Source of the DNA: Paenibacillus sp. DMB5 | GTDB lineage: Bacteria; Bacillota; Bacilli; Paenibacillales; Paenibacillaceae | Length of the DNA: 64,000 nt | Reading direction: 5' to 3' | Assembly (NCBI RefSeq): GCF_001517085.1 | Contig: NZ_LRAC01000024.1 | Coordinates: 1-64,000, forward strand | In this document: positions 27,628 to 35,850 of the stretch, in pieces | How the letters are laid out: every line of letters starts with the position of its first letter | Position numbering within the stretch: position 1 is the stretch's first letter | The notes under the pieces: model-generated | Told to the model about the DNA's origin: nothing | Seen by the model: only the letters and a program-made list of their open reading frames with translations | Database searches by the model: none | Translations under genes and position numbers: made by a program

Positions 27628-28976
27628 GCATGATCGTTTCATGCTATAACAAAGTTAACTATATCTCCGGAATGCTGGATTCTGTTCTTTCACAGAAATG
27701 GGATAACATTGAGATCATTCTGGTAAACGACGGCAGTAACGACGGCACTAGAGATGTAATAGCTCAATATGAGGATAAACTTATAGCCCGGGGTTATGAA
27801 GTCATTATTTGGGATCAGGAGAATCAGGGAGTAGCAGCAGCTGTCAGAAATGGTTTGAAGCTAGTTACCGGGGAATTTGTATGTATGCCTGATTGTGATG
27901 ATTTGCTTCATGAAGAATACGTTTCAGCCATGGTGAATGCTTTACGTCAATTTCCTCATATAAATTGTGTTGTTTGCGATGTCGTGAAAAATCGGTGGGA
28001 TATGGGGTTTTCTCCTAAATTGAACATTCCGGAGATAAACGTAGTATCTAATTATAATCGGAATTTGTTAAAAAAGTATATACTAGGAAAGTTTTTGACA
28101 AATGTGGCGTTAATTGTATTTCGTGCTTCAATAATAACCGAATTACAGCTCATTGAAACCTTTATAACTAATCAAAGCAACACACAAGAGCCGCAGATTT
28201 GGTTGCCCATACTGGCTTCAGAGGATTTTGTCCTGCATTTGAGAAGGCCGTTATACTCGTACATTTTACGAGAGGATTCGATCGTTACATCCCAAACCAG
28301 CATGGAGACTATTGATAAATATGCAGAGAGCAGATGCGTATTGTCTCAAAACACGTTAAAACATTGTGTTGAGCCATCTGAATTGGACTTTTTTTGTAAA
28401 ATAGAAGCTATATATAAGGATGCATTTTTGGTAAGGCGGATAAACCGTAACCCTCACTTGGAAAGCTATAAAGATTTTTATATAAATCAATTTGTACAGA
28501 CTGTGAAAGCTAGCGGATTATTACCATGCTTATTAAATGAGAAGCGCATAGAAGAAGCTGGTTATTCTACGTTGTTCTATGCGGTCAGCAACTATCTGAC
28601 ACAATACTCTCCTCCCAAAAAAGATACTCTCACCATTATACGAAGAACACAAAGTCGTTTGATAGCATATGGGGCCGGTTTTGTGGCCAAGAGTACACTT
28701 GAAGATTTTATAAAATGCAACATCGTTCCAGACGAAGTCTGGGATATAAAAGCACAGGGTTATGACCAAATATTAGATATTCCTCTTGTGATACCTGATT
28801 TCGGGTCGCTGACGAGAGAGGATACGGTAATTATATTAATGTATGGAAATCTGGATGTGGAGCGCGAGCTGCGTAAAACGGAATGCAATGTTTTCTATTT
28901 TCAAGATGTGCTAAATGACTTGGGTGCTGAATATTTTCCAGAATTGATCGTTAATATCAATAACAAGGAAGTGTAA
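27612..28976 (+). CDS. GT2 glycosyltransferase with C-terminal Rossmann-like module
   Basis: 454 residues. VSMIVSCYNKVNYISGML, EIILVNDGSNDGT and FVCMPDCDDLLHEEYVSAM are present. The usual Asp-x-Asp position reads PDCDD, so metal binding is plausible. The C-terminal module (RLIAYGAGFVAKSTLEDF, EVWDIKAQGYDQILDIPLV) is more divergent than in its paralogues and lacks the long PDxxxL spacing. RBS AAGGAG 8 nt before ATG 27612, inside the previous gene. Confidence 0.89.
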   Translation: MQPKVSMIVSCYNKVNYISGMLDSVLSQKWDNIEIILVNDGSNDGTRDVIAQYEDKLIARGYEVIIWDQENQGVAAAVRNGLKLVTGEFVCMPDCDDLLHEEYVSAMVNALRQFPHINCVVCDVVKNRWDMGFSPKLNIPEINVVSNYNRNLLKKYILGKFLTNVALIVFRASIITELQLIETFITNQSNTQEPQIWLPILASEDFVLHLRRPLYSYILREDSIVTSQTSMETIDKYAESRCVLSQNTLKHCVEPSELDFFCKIEAIYKDAFLVRRINRNPHLESYKDFYINQFVQTVKASGLLPCLLNEKRIEEAGYSTLFYAVSNYLTQYSPPKKDTLTIIRRTQSRLIAYGAGFVAKSTLEDFIKCNIVPDEVWDIKAQGYDQILDIPLVIPDFGSLTREDTVIILMYGNLDVERELRKTECNVFYFQDVLNDLGAEYFPELIVNINNKEV

Positions 28977-28980
28977 TTAC

Positions 28981-30366
28981 ATGAGCTATGTTATATTCGG
29001 CGCTGGCATGCTTGGTAAATCCTATTATGCACTGCTAAAAGATAAGTATGATATTACTTGCTTTGCTGATAATAACCCCCAAAAACATGGGACCACCATG
29101 CTGGGTCTTTCGGTTATAAAGCCTAGTGAAATTAATGATATGGGCTTGCAAGTCATCATAACGAGTAATTATCATCTTGAGATCGCTCATCAACTTTATA
29201 ATATTGGAATTAAGCAGTTTTATATTCCTAACAAATATGGAGCTGCAGATCTGTCACGAATCGACTTGAGTGAATATGGAGAAATTAAGGAAATACCTAA
29301 TAAAATTTGTATTATTGGACACTACAACTCAGGTGCTGTGTCGAAGGCGTTAATTAATAATCCCTATGATGAGATTGAGGTTGTTCTGGTTAAAGACTCA
29401 ATAAGAGATAGTGAATATTATTATAATTATCTATCCAGCAGTCTTATCATCACACAATACGGTGAACAGTGTGGCAATAAGAAATCAATAGAATTATGGC
29501 ATGGATTTACCATAAAGACGTTATTCTTTATGAGCAACGAAGAAAGTGATAGAAGCTTATCCATCGGAAAAAGCGAAACTTTTAGTAAAAAGACAGCGAT
29601 CTCATCCTTGTCGCATTTATATAGTATTTTTATGGGATATTGCCTGAGGCTCGATTTTGAGAAATTCGTAATTACCGGTTATCCGCGTAACGATATGATT
29701 TTTAAATCCGACGGAAAAAAAATGCTGGAGAAGCTCATAGGGCCAATTAATCAGCGTAAAGTTTTGTTTTACGCACCTACACACAGGGATTCATTTTTAA
29801 CCAGCAACGGAAATAATGCGGCCCTTATTAGCGATATGGACGGATTTGACGAGAAGGCATTCAATGACTTTCTGAGTGAAAATAATATCCTCTTTCTATA
29901 TAAAAAACATACCGTGCAGCTCAGCCGGAAAATGTTCACTAATTCAGAGAATATTGTAGAACTTACAGACGAAATGCTGCATAGCAACGATATGGATCTG
30001 TATGAAATATTAAATGGCATAGATGGGCTAATTTCGGATTATTCATCTATCATTATCGATTTCTTGCTTACAGATAAGCCAATTATCCTGACTCCGTTAG
30101 ATCTTGAGGAGTACAGCTCGACAAGGGGCCTTATGATGGAACCTTATGATGCCTGGATGCCCGGGGAAATAGCGCTGGATTATCATCAGTTTCAGCAAGC
30201 CGTTGTTGACTCGCTGTTCGGCGAAGATAAGTTTAAGAAAGACAGAGAGCGTTTGAAGCGGATAACACATAAATATGCCGATGGAAATTCATCAGAACGG
30301 GTGCTTGCCCTTGCGCGTGACTTATTAGCGATTGATGTGCAGAATACTAATGCATCGGAGGAATAA
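28981..30366 (+). CDS. TagF-like CDP-glycerol glycerophosphotransferase with N-terminal Rossmann module
   Basis: 461 residues. The N-terminal ~100 residues (MSYVIFGAGMLGKSYYALL, ITCFADNNPQKHG, VIITSNYHLEIAHQL) form the cluster's Rossmann module. Residues ~140-450 show teichoic-acid glycerophosphotransferase motifs: SIELWHGFTIK, VITGYPRNDM, VLFYAPTHRDSF, LFLYKKHT and GLISDYSSIIIDFLL. The last is the CDP-glycerol-binding loop, and the His in ELWHG is the expected catalytic base. The enzyme should transfer glycerol phosphate, or another CDP-polyol, to a lipid-linked acceptor or chain. It follows the GT2 genes directly and overlaps none. Confidence 0.88.
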   Translation: MSYVIFGAGMLGKSYYALLKDKYDITCFADNNPQKHGTTMLGLSVIKPSEINDMGLQVIITSNYHLEIAHQLYNIGIKQFYIPNKYGAADLSRIDLSEYGEIKEIPNKICIIGHYNSGAVSKALINNPYDEIEVVLVKDSIRDSEYYYNYLSSSLIITQYGEQCGNKKSIELWHGFTIKTLFFMSNEESDRSLSIGKSETFSKKTAISSLSHLYSIFMGYCLRLDFEKFVITGYPRNDMIFKSDGKKMLEKLIGPINQRKVLFYAPTHRDSFLTSNGNNAALISDMDGFDEKAFNDFLSENNILFLYKKHTVQLSRKMFTNSENIVELTDEMLHSNDMDLYEILNGIDGLISDYSSIIIDFLLTDKPIILTPLDLEEYSSTRGLMMEPYDAWMPGEIALDYHQFQQAVVDSLFGEDKFKKDRERLKRITHKYADGNSSERVLALARDLLAIDVQNTNASEE

Positions 30367-30370
30367 ATCA

Positions 30371-31492
30371 ATGAAGAAAGTAAAGGTTCTGCAGCTGCCC
30401 ATTGCCAATTCACGGGCGGGCATTACACATTATTCCATGAGAAACTGGGATTCTATAGATAGAACCAGATTTCATTTTGATTTTGTAACGTTCAGTAAAA
30501 AGATTGATTTTGAAGATGAATTGACTAAAGATGGATGTAAGGTTCATTATGTTTCTTGTTATGCAGAGCAGAACCGGGAGCAATTTATATCAGAACTAAA
30601 AGCAATCTTATCCGAGGGTTATGATGCCATTCATCTGCACACCGGTTATTGGAAAAACTTCTTAGTAGAAGAGATTGCAATTGAAATGGGAATCCCTATT
30701 ATTATTGTACATGCTCACAGCAATATGGTTTGCATTGATGATCCCGATCTGAGACAGCAGGCTGTTGAATCACATGAGCAGCAGAAAAAGCTGTTTATGC
30801 CGGAGCATGCTACCCATTTCTTAGCTTGTGCGAAGTCAGCTGCCGAGTGGCTCTATGGTCCGCAGATTCCTAAAGAAAAGATTCGAATTCTAAAGAATGC
30901 GATTAATACGGAGAAGTTTGCTTTTAATCCAAAAGTCCGTGAAGAATATAGAGAGAAGCTGGGTCTAAAGGATTCATTTGTTATCGGACATGTTGGAAGG
31001 TTTGCTTATCAAAAAAATCACGAGATGCTGATAGAGATATTTGCAAAAGTGAGCAAGGAAATACCGCATGCAAAGCTTATGTTAATCGGAAACGGTGAAG
31101 GATTGGATTCTATTAAAGAAATGGTATCTACTCTTGGTCTTGAAGAACGAGTGCTGTTCCTGGGGCTTCAATCGGATATTGAGGTCCCTAAGCTAATGCA
31201 GGCAATGGATATTTTCTGTTTACCTTCAAGGTTCGGAGGGCTTGACCTTGTGCTAGTCGAAACACAAACTTCGGGTTTGAAGTGCATAGTAAGTGATATC
31301 ATGCCTGAGGAAGCAAAAATTACAGGTAACATACAATTTTTACCGCTAGATATTGACGCTTGGTATGAAGCCATTGTCGAAGTTTCCAAAGGATATACCC
31401 GTACCGATTGTAAAGATATTGTTGCAAGTGCAGGCTATTCACTGGAAAATCAAATTCATGAGCTTGAAAGAATTTATTCCGGTCAAGAGTAG
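30371..31492 (+). CDS. GT4-family glycosyltransferase
   Basis: Last gene of the operon, 373 residues, resembling capsular/exopolysaccharide GT4 enzymes (EpsF/CapM-like). The N-terminal domain is KVLQLPIANSRAGITHYSM, with VHAHSNMVCIDDPDL. The donor domain has FVIGHVGRFAYQKNHEML, ERVLFLGLQSDIEVPKLMQAMDIFCLPS and FGGLDLVLVETQTSGLKC. The usual EX7E first Glu region reads GGLDLVLVE, so the first Glu is replaced by Asp or shifted. ATG 30371 follows GGAGGAAT at 8 nt. A terminator comes directly after the stop. Confidence 0.9.
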   Translation: MKKVKVLQLPIANSRAGITHYSMRNWDSIDRTRFHFDFVTFSKKIDFEDELTKDGCKVHYVSCYAEQNREQFISELKAILSEGYDAIHLHTGYWKNFLVEEIAIEMGIPIIIVHAHSNMVCIDDPDLRQQAVESHEQQKKLFMPEHATHFLACAKSAAEWLYGPQIPKEKIRILKNAINTEKFAFNPKVREEYREKLGLKDSFVIGHVGRFAYQKNHEMLIEIFAKVSKEIPHAKLMLIGNGEGLDSIKEMVSTLGLEERVLFLGLQSDIEVPKLMQAMDIFCLPSRFGGLDLVLVETQTSGLKCIVSDIMPEEAKITGNIQFLPLDIDAWYEAIVEVSKGYTRTDCKDIVASAGYSLENQIHELERIYSGQE

Positions 31493-31498
31493 ATAAGT

Positions 31499-31529
31499 GA
31501 AGAGGGGATCTCCCCCTCTTTTTTTTGAA
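31499..31529 (+). terminator. Rho-independent terminator of the glycopolymer operon
   Basis: AAGAGGGGA, short TCTC loop, CCCCTCT, then TTTTTTT. It lies 7 bp after the last glycosyltransferase stop and ends the ~23-kb transcription unit. Confidence 0.92.
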
Positions 31530-31605
31530 TTTATCAGCGCTGCTTACTGAATTAGTGGACAAATGAGTCTTTATGCTCAATTCTATTGGCTGAAGGATAA
31601 AGGGG

Positions 31606-31664
31606 TTGATTATATTTCTCTCATGCTGGTATACTATCCTAAGTGAAATTGATAATCATTATCA
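31606..31664 (+). promoter_or_regulatory. sigma-A promoter with perfect Fur box
   Basis: -35 TTGATT (31606-31611), 18-bp spacer, -10 TATACT (31630-31635). A perfect 7-1-7 Fur operator TGATAATCATTATCA (31650-31664) covers the predicted transcript start. Iron-loaded Fur should repress the siderophore importer operon that begins at 31733. Confidence 0.9.
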
Positions 31665-31732
31665 CAGTCCTATCGCAGGATAAATGATTAGATTATCTGC
31701 AAAGTATACATACAGGGAGAGGGGTATAAGGA

Positions 31733-32761
31733 ATGAAGAGGTTAAAATTATCTGTAATGATGGCGGTTCTGGTTGTGATACTGGCGGCTTGCTCAAGCAC
31801 AAATAATACAGCTGGAACGGATGGTAATGCGAACGCGAACGCAGCTGCTGAGTCTACTAATACTCCACAAGCTACTACCGTTGAAATCACTGATGCCCAT
31901 GGAACGGTTACGGTTCCTGTAAATCCTAAGAATGTTGTTGCTCTGGACAATAGAACGTTTGAAACGCTGGCGAGCTGGGATATTGAATTAGCGGCTGTTC
32001 CTAAGGGGGTAATGCCTGCGGATTCACCCTATGTAGCGGATGAGAATGTCCAGGATATCGGGAACCACGGTGAACCCAAGCTTGAAGTTATTGCTGCTGT
32101 TGAGCCTGAGCTTGTCATTGTTGGCCAAAGATTCTCCGGCTTTTATGAAGATATCAAGAAGCTGGTACCGAATGCTGCTGTTATTGATCTTACCTTTGAT
32201 GTCTCCGAAGAAGCCGGTGCTCCTGGAGAAAATCTGGTGAATGGACTGAAACAGGCTACAACTGCTCTGGGACAGATTTTTGATAAGAATGATGAGGCTA
32301 AGCAACTGACAGCTGATCTAGATCAAGCCATCGAAAAAGCCAAGTCTGCTTATAACGGAACGGATAAAGTGATGAGCATTATCGTATCCGGCGGAGATAT
32401 CGGTTTCTCAGCTCCTCACTCCGGACGCGTCTGGGGGCCGTTGTATGATATTTTCGGATGGACTCCGGCGCTGGAGGTTGCCGAATCCTCCACAGATCAT
32501 CAGGGGGATGAAATATCTGTTGAAGCTATTGCACAGAGCAATCCTGATTGGCTGCTGGTACTGGATCGCGATGCGGCTATCAATTCTACAGAAGAGAAGG
32601 TTCCTGCTCAGGACGTAATTGATAAATCCCCTGCTCTTCAGAACACAACTGCAGTTACTGCAGGCAACATCGTGTATGCACCAAATGACACTTATACTAA
32701 TGAATCCTTGGAGACCTTTATAGAAATATTTGATAGCATTGCTGCAGCATTTGCTAAGTAA
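31733..32761 (+). CDS. iron-siderophore ABC transporter substrate-binding lipoprotein
   Basis: Extracellular lipid-anchored receptor, 342 residues. The signal peptide ends in a lipobox (VVILAACSS, Cys20), followed by an Asn/Ala/Thr-rich linker and a class III periplasmic-binding fold: VEITDAHGTVTVPVNPKNVVAL, ELVIVGQRFSGFYEDIKKL, SGGDIGFSAPHSGRVWGPLYDIFG, DWLLVLDRDAAI. It most resembles YclQ/CeuA-type catecholate siderophore receptors (by family memory). RBS GGAGAGGGG 7-10 nt upstream. It is first in a four-gene operon under a Fur box. Confidence 0.92.
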   Translation: MKRLKLSVMMAVLVVILAACSSTNNTAGTDGNANANAAAESTNTPQATTVEITDAHGTVTVPVNPKNVVALDNRTFETLASWDIELAAVPKGVMPADSPYVADENVQDIGNHGEPKLEVIAAVEPELVIVGQRFSGFYEDIKKLVPNAAVIDLTFDVSEEAGAPGENLVNGLKQATTALGQIFDKNDEAKQLTADLDQAIEKAKSAYNGTDKVMSIIVSGGDIGFSAPHSGRVWGPLYDIFGWTPALEVAESSTDHQGDEISVEAIAQSNPDWLLVLDRDAAINSTEEKVPAQDVIDKSPALQNTTAVTAGNIVYAPNDTYTNESLETFIEIFDSIAAAFAK

Positions 32762-32780
32762 TGTAAAGGAGTACAATATA

Positions 32781-33797
32781 GTGTCAAAACATATTACTTC
32801 CGGGGTTGAGAGCTGCTCTCAACCCCAGTTCTATAATTACAATAGAATATGGACAATACCTTTTGTACTGGCGGTCATCGTTGTTATCATTCTAGGCGTG
32901 ATATCGCTGTTCACCGGAGTGTATGATATACGCGGACAAGCGGATGGAATGGAGATGTTCTTCATCACCCGTGTTCCAAGAACGATTGCCTTAATGCTTA
33001 CCGGGGCTGCGATGGCCATGACGGGACTCGTCATGCAGCTGATTACACAGAACCGGTTTGTTGAACCTACTACAACAGGAACTACGGAATGGGCTGGCCT
33101 CGGACTCCTGGTTGTCTATTTATTCGTTCCGGCGCCGACTCTGGTTACTAGAATGACAGGGGCAATCCTTTTTTCCTTTATAGGAACGATGATTTTCTTT
33201 TTATTCTTGAGAAGAGTCAGGCTGCGTTCCTCTTTAATTGTCCCGATCATCGGCCTGATGTTAGGAGCCGTTATTTCGGCACTATCCACTTTCCTGGGGC
33301 TCCATTTTCAAATGTCGCAGATTATTGAGAGCTGGTTCGTTGGCTCTTTCGCAGCTGTTCAAGCGGGAAGATATGAATATTTGTGGATCATCGTTATCGT
33401 CAGCATTCTTATTTTTATATGTGCAAACAGATTGACGTTAGCCGGGCTGGGGGAAGATGTAGCGACAAGTCTTGGATTGAATTACAACAGGCTGCTCCTG
33501 CTTGCGAATGGTCTTATTACTGTTGCGGTTGGAGTGGTTGCCGCTGTTATAGGTAACTTGCCTTTTCTGGGATTGATTGTCCCCAATATTGTTTCCATGT
33601 ACAGAGGCGATGATCTCAGAAGCAATCTGCCCTGGGTCTGCGTGATCGGGATGGGGGCAATAACGCTTTGTGATATCATTTCCCGCGTCATTATTATGCC
33701 ATTTGAGGTGCCGGTCTCCTTAATCCTGGGTACAGTGGGAGCGGCCGTATTCATTACTCTATTATTGCGACAGAGAAGACCAAGGAGGCCAAGATGA
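32781..33797 (+). CDS. FecCD-family iron-siderophore ABC permease (1)
   Basis: Membrane permease of 338 residues with about nine hydrophobic helices and BtuC/FecCD hallmarks: RVPRTIALMLTGAAMAMTGLVMQ near the N-terminus, LAGLGEDVATSLGLN (coupling helix facing the ATPase) and GNLPFLGLIVPNIV. The frame is open 17 codons upstream, but GTG 32781 has AAAGGAG 10 nt before it and is preferred. The stop overlaps the next permease ATG. The two different permeases should form a heterodimer, like YclN/YclO. Confidence 0.92.
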   Translation: MSKHITSGVESCSQPQFYNYNRIWTIPFVLAVIVVIILGVISLFTGVYDIRGQADGMEMFFITRVPRTIALMLTGAAMAMTGLVMQLITQNRFVEPTTTGTTEWAGLGLLVVYLFVPAPTLVTRMTGAILFSFIGTMIFFLFLRRVRLRSSLIVPIIGLMLGAVISALSTFLGLHFQMSQIIESWFVGSFAAVQAGRYEYLWIIVIVSILIFICANRLTLAGLGEDVATSLGLNYNRLLLLANGLITVAVGVVAAVIGNLPFLGLIVPNIVSMYRGDDLRSNLPWVCVIGMGAITLCDIISRVIIMPFEVPVSLILGTVGAAVFITLLLRQRRPRRPR

Positions 33798-34858
33798 ACG
33801 CATTGGAATACCGGAGAATTGAAAATGCAGGAATCGGTAATGGCCTCCAGCATGAAAAGAGATCAGCCAGCGCCTTCCGCTCCCGGAAAGAGGAGAAACG
33901 TTATTGGATCATCCTAATCACGCTGATTACTTTGGGTGCACTTTCCTCATACGGACTGTTAATGTATAACAACCCCGTTCCCGTAGATTCACCGTCCTTT
34001 ATTCCTGTTGTTACAAGAAGAGTGGTGGCACTGGTTGCAATGATTATTGCGGCGGTGTGCCATAGCTTATCAACCGTAGCCTTTCAATCCATTACGAATA
34101 ACCGGATTATAACACCGTCCCTGTTAGGCTTTGAATCGCTGTACTCCACCATTCATACAAGTACCATGTTCTTCTTTGGGACGGGTGCACTGGTTAACTT
34201 TAGCGGTATCGGGTCCTATTTATTTCAGGTTACGGTTATGGTCCTGATGAGCCTGATCCTGTATGGCTGGCTGTTATCCGGAAAATACGGCAATCTGCAG
34301 CTGATGCTGCTCGTTGGAATCATCATTGGAGCCGGGCTCAATTCGGTGTCCTCCTTTATGAGAAGGCTGCTTGCGCCGTCTGAGTTCGATCTGCTGCAGT
34401 CCAGACTATTTGGTTCTGTCAATAATGCGGATGCTGCTTATTTTCCGGTTGTTATTCCCATAGTTATCGTTATCGCAGTATTAATTATGCTGTATTCCAA
34501 GAAACTGAATGTGTTGTCGCTCGGCAAAGATGTCTCTACTACATTTGGAGTGAACTATCAGTCCAGTATCATTTATACGCTGATATTGGTTGCCATTCTG
34601 ATGTCCGTTTCAACGTCTTTAGTGGGGCCCCTTACGTTCTACGGATTTTTAGTTGCAACGTTGAGCTATCAGGCGGCGCAGACGTATGATCACCGGTATC
34701 TTTTTGCCATGGCGCTAGCTATAGGTTTCTTCATTCTGACGACGGCCTATTTTTTAATGTATCACGTATTTGATTCACGGGCTGTAGTATCCGTTATTAT
34801 TGAACTGTTTGGCGGAATAACCTTCCTGGTTGTGATTCTGAGAAAGAGGTCGCTATGA
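33794..34858 (+). CDS. FecCD-family iron-siderophore ABC permease (2)
   Basis: 354 residues. An unusually long charged N-terminus (~35 residues) precedes about nine membrane helices. Family motifs are RRVVALVAMIIAAVCHSLSTVAFQSITNNR, LSLGKDVSTTFGVN (coupling helix) and SLVGPLTFYGFLVATLSYQ. It overlaps the upstream permease (ATGA) and the downstream ATPase by 4 bp each. Partner subunit of the other permease in the siderophore channel. Confidence 0.92.
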   Translation: MNALEYRRIENAGIGNGLQHEKRSASAFRSRKEEKRYWIILITLITLGALSSYGLLMYNNPVPVDSPSFIPVVTRRVVALVAMIIAAVCHSLSTVAFQSITNNRIITPSLLGFESLYSTIHTSTMFFFGTGALVNFSGIGSYLFQVTVMVLMSLILYGWLLSGKYGNLQLMLLVGIIIGAGLNSVSSFMRRLLAPSEFDLLQSRLFGSVNNADAAYFPVVIPIVIVIAVLIMLYSKKLNVLSLGKDVSTTFGVNYQSSIIYTLILVAILMSVSTSLVGPLTFYGFLVATLSYQAAQTYDHRYLFAMALAIGFFILTTAYFLMYHVFDSRAVVSVIIELFGGITFLVVILRKRSL

Positions 34859-35607
34859 TAAAGATAAATAATGCCAGAAAGCTTTACACGGATCAGGTCA
34901 CCATAGGACCGCTCAATATTGAAATTCCCAAGGCAGGATTTACTTCTCTAATTGGACCCAATGGTGCGGGGAAGTCTACGACGCTTATGATGATTGGCAG
35001 GCTGCTGGAGCTGGATGAGGGTCAGATTAGTGTGGCTAATATGGATGTTTCTGAATCAAAATCAAAGGACCTGGCCAAGATTATCACGATCCTGCGGCAA
35101 GAAAATCATTTTGTAACCAGACTTACGGTCAGGCAGCTGGCGGGATTTGGACGGTTTCCTTATTCAAAGGGCAGATTAACGAAAGAGGACGAGGCTATTA
35201 TCTCAAAATATATCGACTTTCTGGATCTGACGAATCTGGAAAACCGGTATCTGGATGAGCTGTCGGGCGGTCAGAGGCAAAGAGCATACGTTGCCATGGT
35301 TTTGTGCCAGGAGACGGAATATGTCCTGCTTGATGAACCGCTGAATAATCTGGATATTGCCCGCTCGGTTCAAATGATGGAGCATCTGCGGCAGGCTGCC
35401 AATGAATTTGGAAGAACGATTCTGACGGTGATGCATGATATTAATTTCGCCGCCAAATATTCAGACCGGATATGTGCGATGAAGAATGGACAAATTGCCG
35501 CCTTTGGAACCGTAGCAGAGATTATGAAGCCGGAGATCCTGACCGCTATTTTTGATACGAAAATAGACATTCTGGAAGGGCCTTACGGTCCGATAGCCGT
35601 TTATTAA
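34855..35607 (+). CDS. iron-siderophore ABC transporter ATP-binding protein
   Basis: 250-residue FepC/YclP-like ATPase. Walker A GPNGAGKST, Q-loop ILRQENHFVTRLTV, signature LSGGQRQRAYVAM, Walker B YVLLDEPLNNLD and switch His VMHDINFAAKYS. The short length and absence of a regulatory tail match siderophore and cobalamin importers. Terminal gene of the operon; a promoter-terminator element follows 7 bp later. Confidence 0.94.
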   Translation: MIKINNARKLYTDQVTIGPLNIEIPKAGFTSLIGPNGAGKSTTLMMIGRLLELDEGQISVANMDVSESKSKDLAKIITILRQENHFVTRLTVRQLAGFGRFPYSKGRLTKEDEAIISKYIDFLDLTNLENRYLDELSGGQRQRAYVAMVLCQETEYVLLDEPLNNLDIARSVQMMEHLRQAANEFGRTILTVMHDINFAAKYSDRICAMKNGQIAAFGTVAEIMKPEILTAIFDTKIDILEGPYGPIAVY

Positions 35608-35613
35608 TCCGGA

Positions 35614-35691
35614 TTGAATTTTCCTCTTGCCATGTTATAATAAAGCATGCGATAGACCGTTTCCTTTGGACAGGGCGGTCTATTTCTTTTT
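35614..35691 (+). promoter_or_regulatory. strong promoter followed at once by a terminator hairpin (attenuator-like or small-RNA element)
   Basis: TTGAAT (35614-35619), 16-bp spacer, extended -10 TGTTATAAT (35633-35641). Starting about 10 nt downstream, ATAGACCG (35652-35659) pairs with CGGTCTAT (35676-35683), with an inner CCT/AGG pair, and a T-rich tail follows. It can terminate the iron operon, but the promoter in front makes a ~45-nt RNA or an attenuated leader for the dihydrouridine synthase gene equally possible. The hairpin is nearly identical to the one at 61571-61613. Confidence 0.6.
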
Positions 35692-35745
35692 GAAAAGATA
35701 AGAAAGTATATATTTCACGCTATCCTTTACCCTTATCTTTCTCGC

Positions 35746-35787
35746 AGAAACGGATACCGTCCTGTTTAGGACGGCGCAGCCGTTTCT
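35746..35787. repeat. long inverted repeat in the leader of the Dus gene
   Basis: AGAAACGG (35746-35753) pairs with CCGTTTCT (35780-35787), and CCGTCCT with AGGACGG around a GTTT tetraloop. There is no following T-run, so it is not a classical terminator. It may stabilise or regulate the downstream mRNA. Confidence 0.55.
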
Positions 35788-35850
35788 ACTTGGGCAGTAC
35801 CAAAACATACGCAGGATAATATTGGTCCTGATATCTATAGAGAGGTTATT

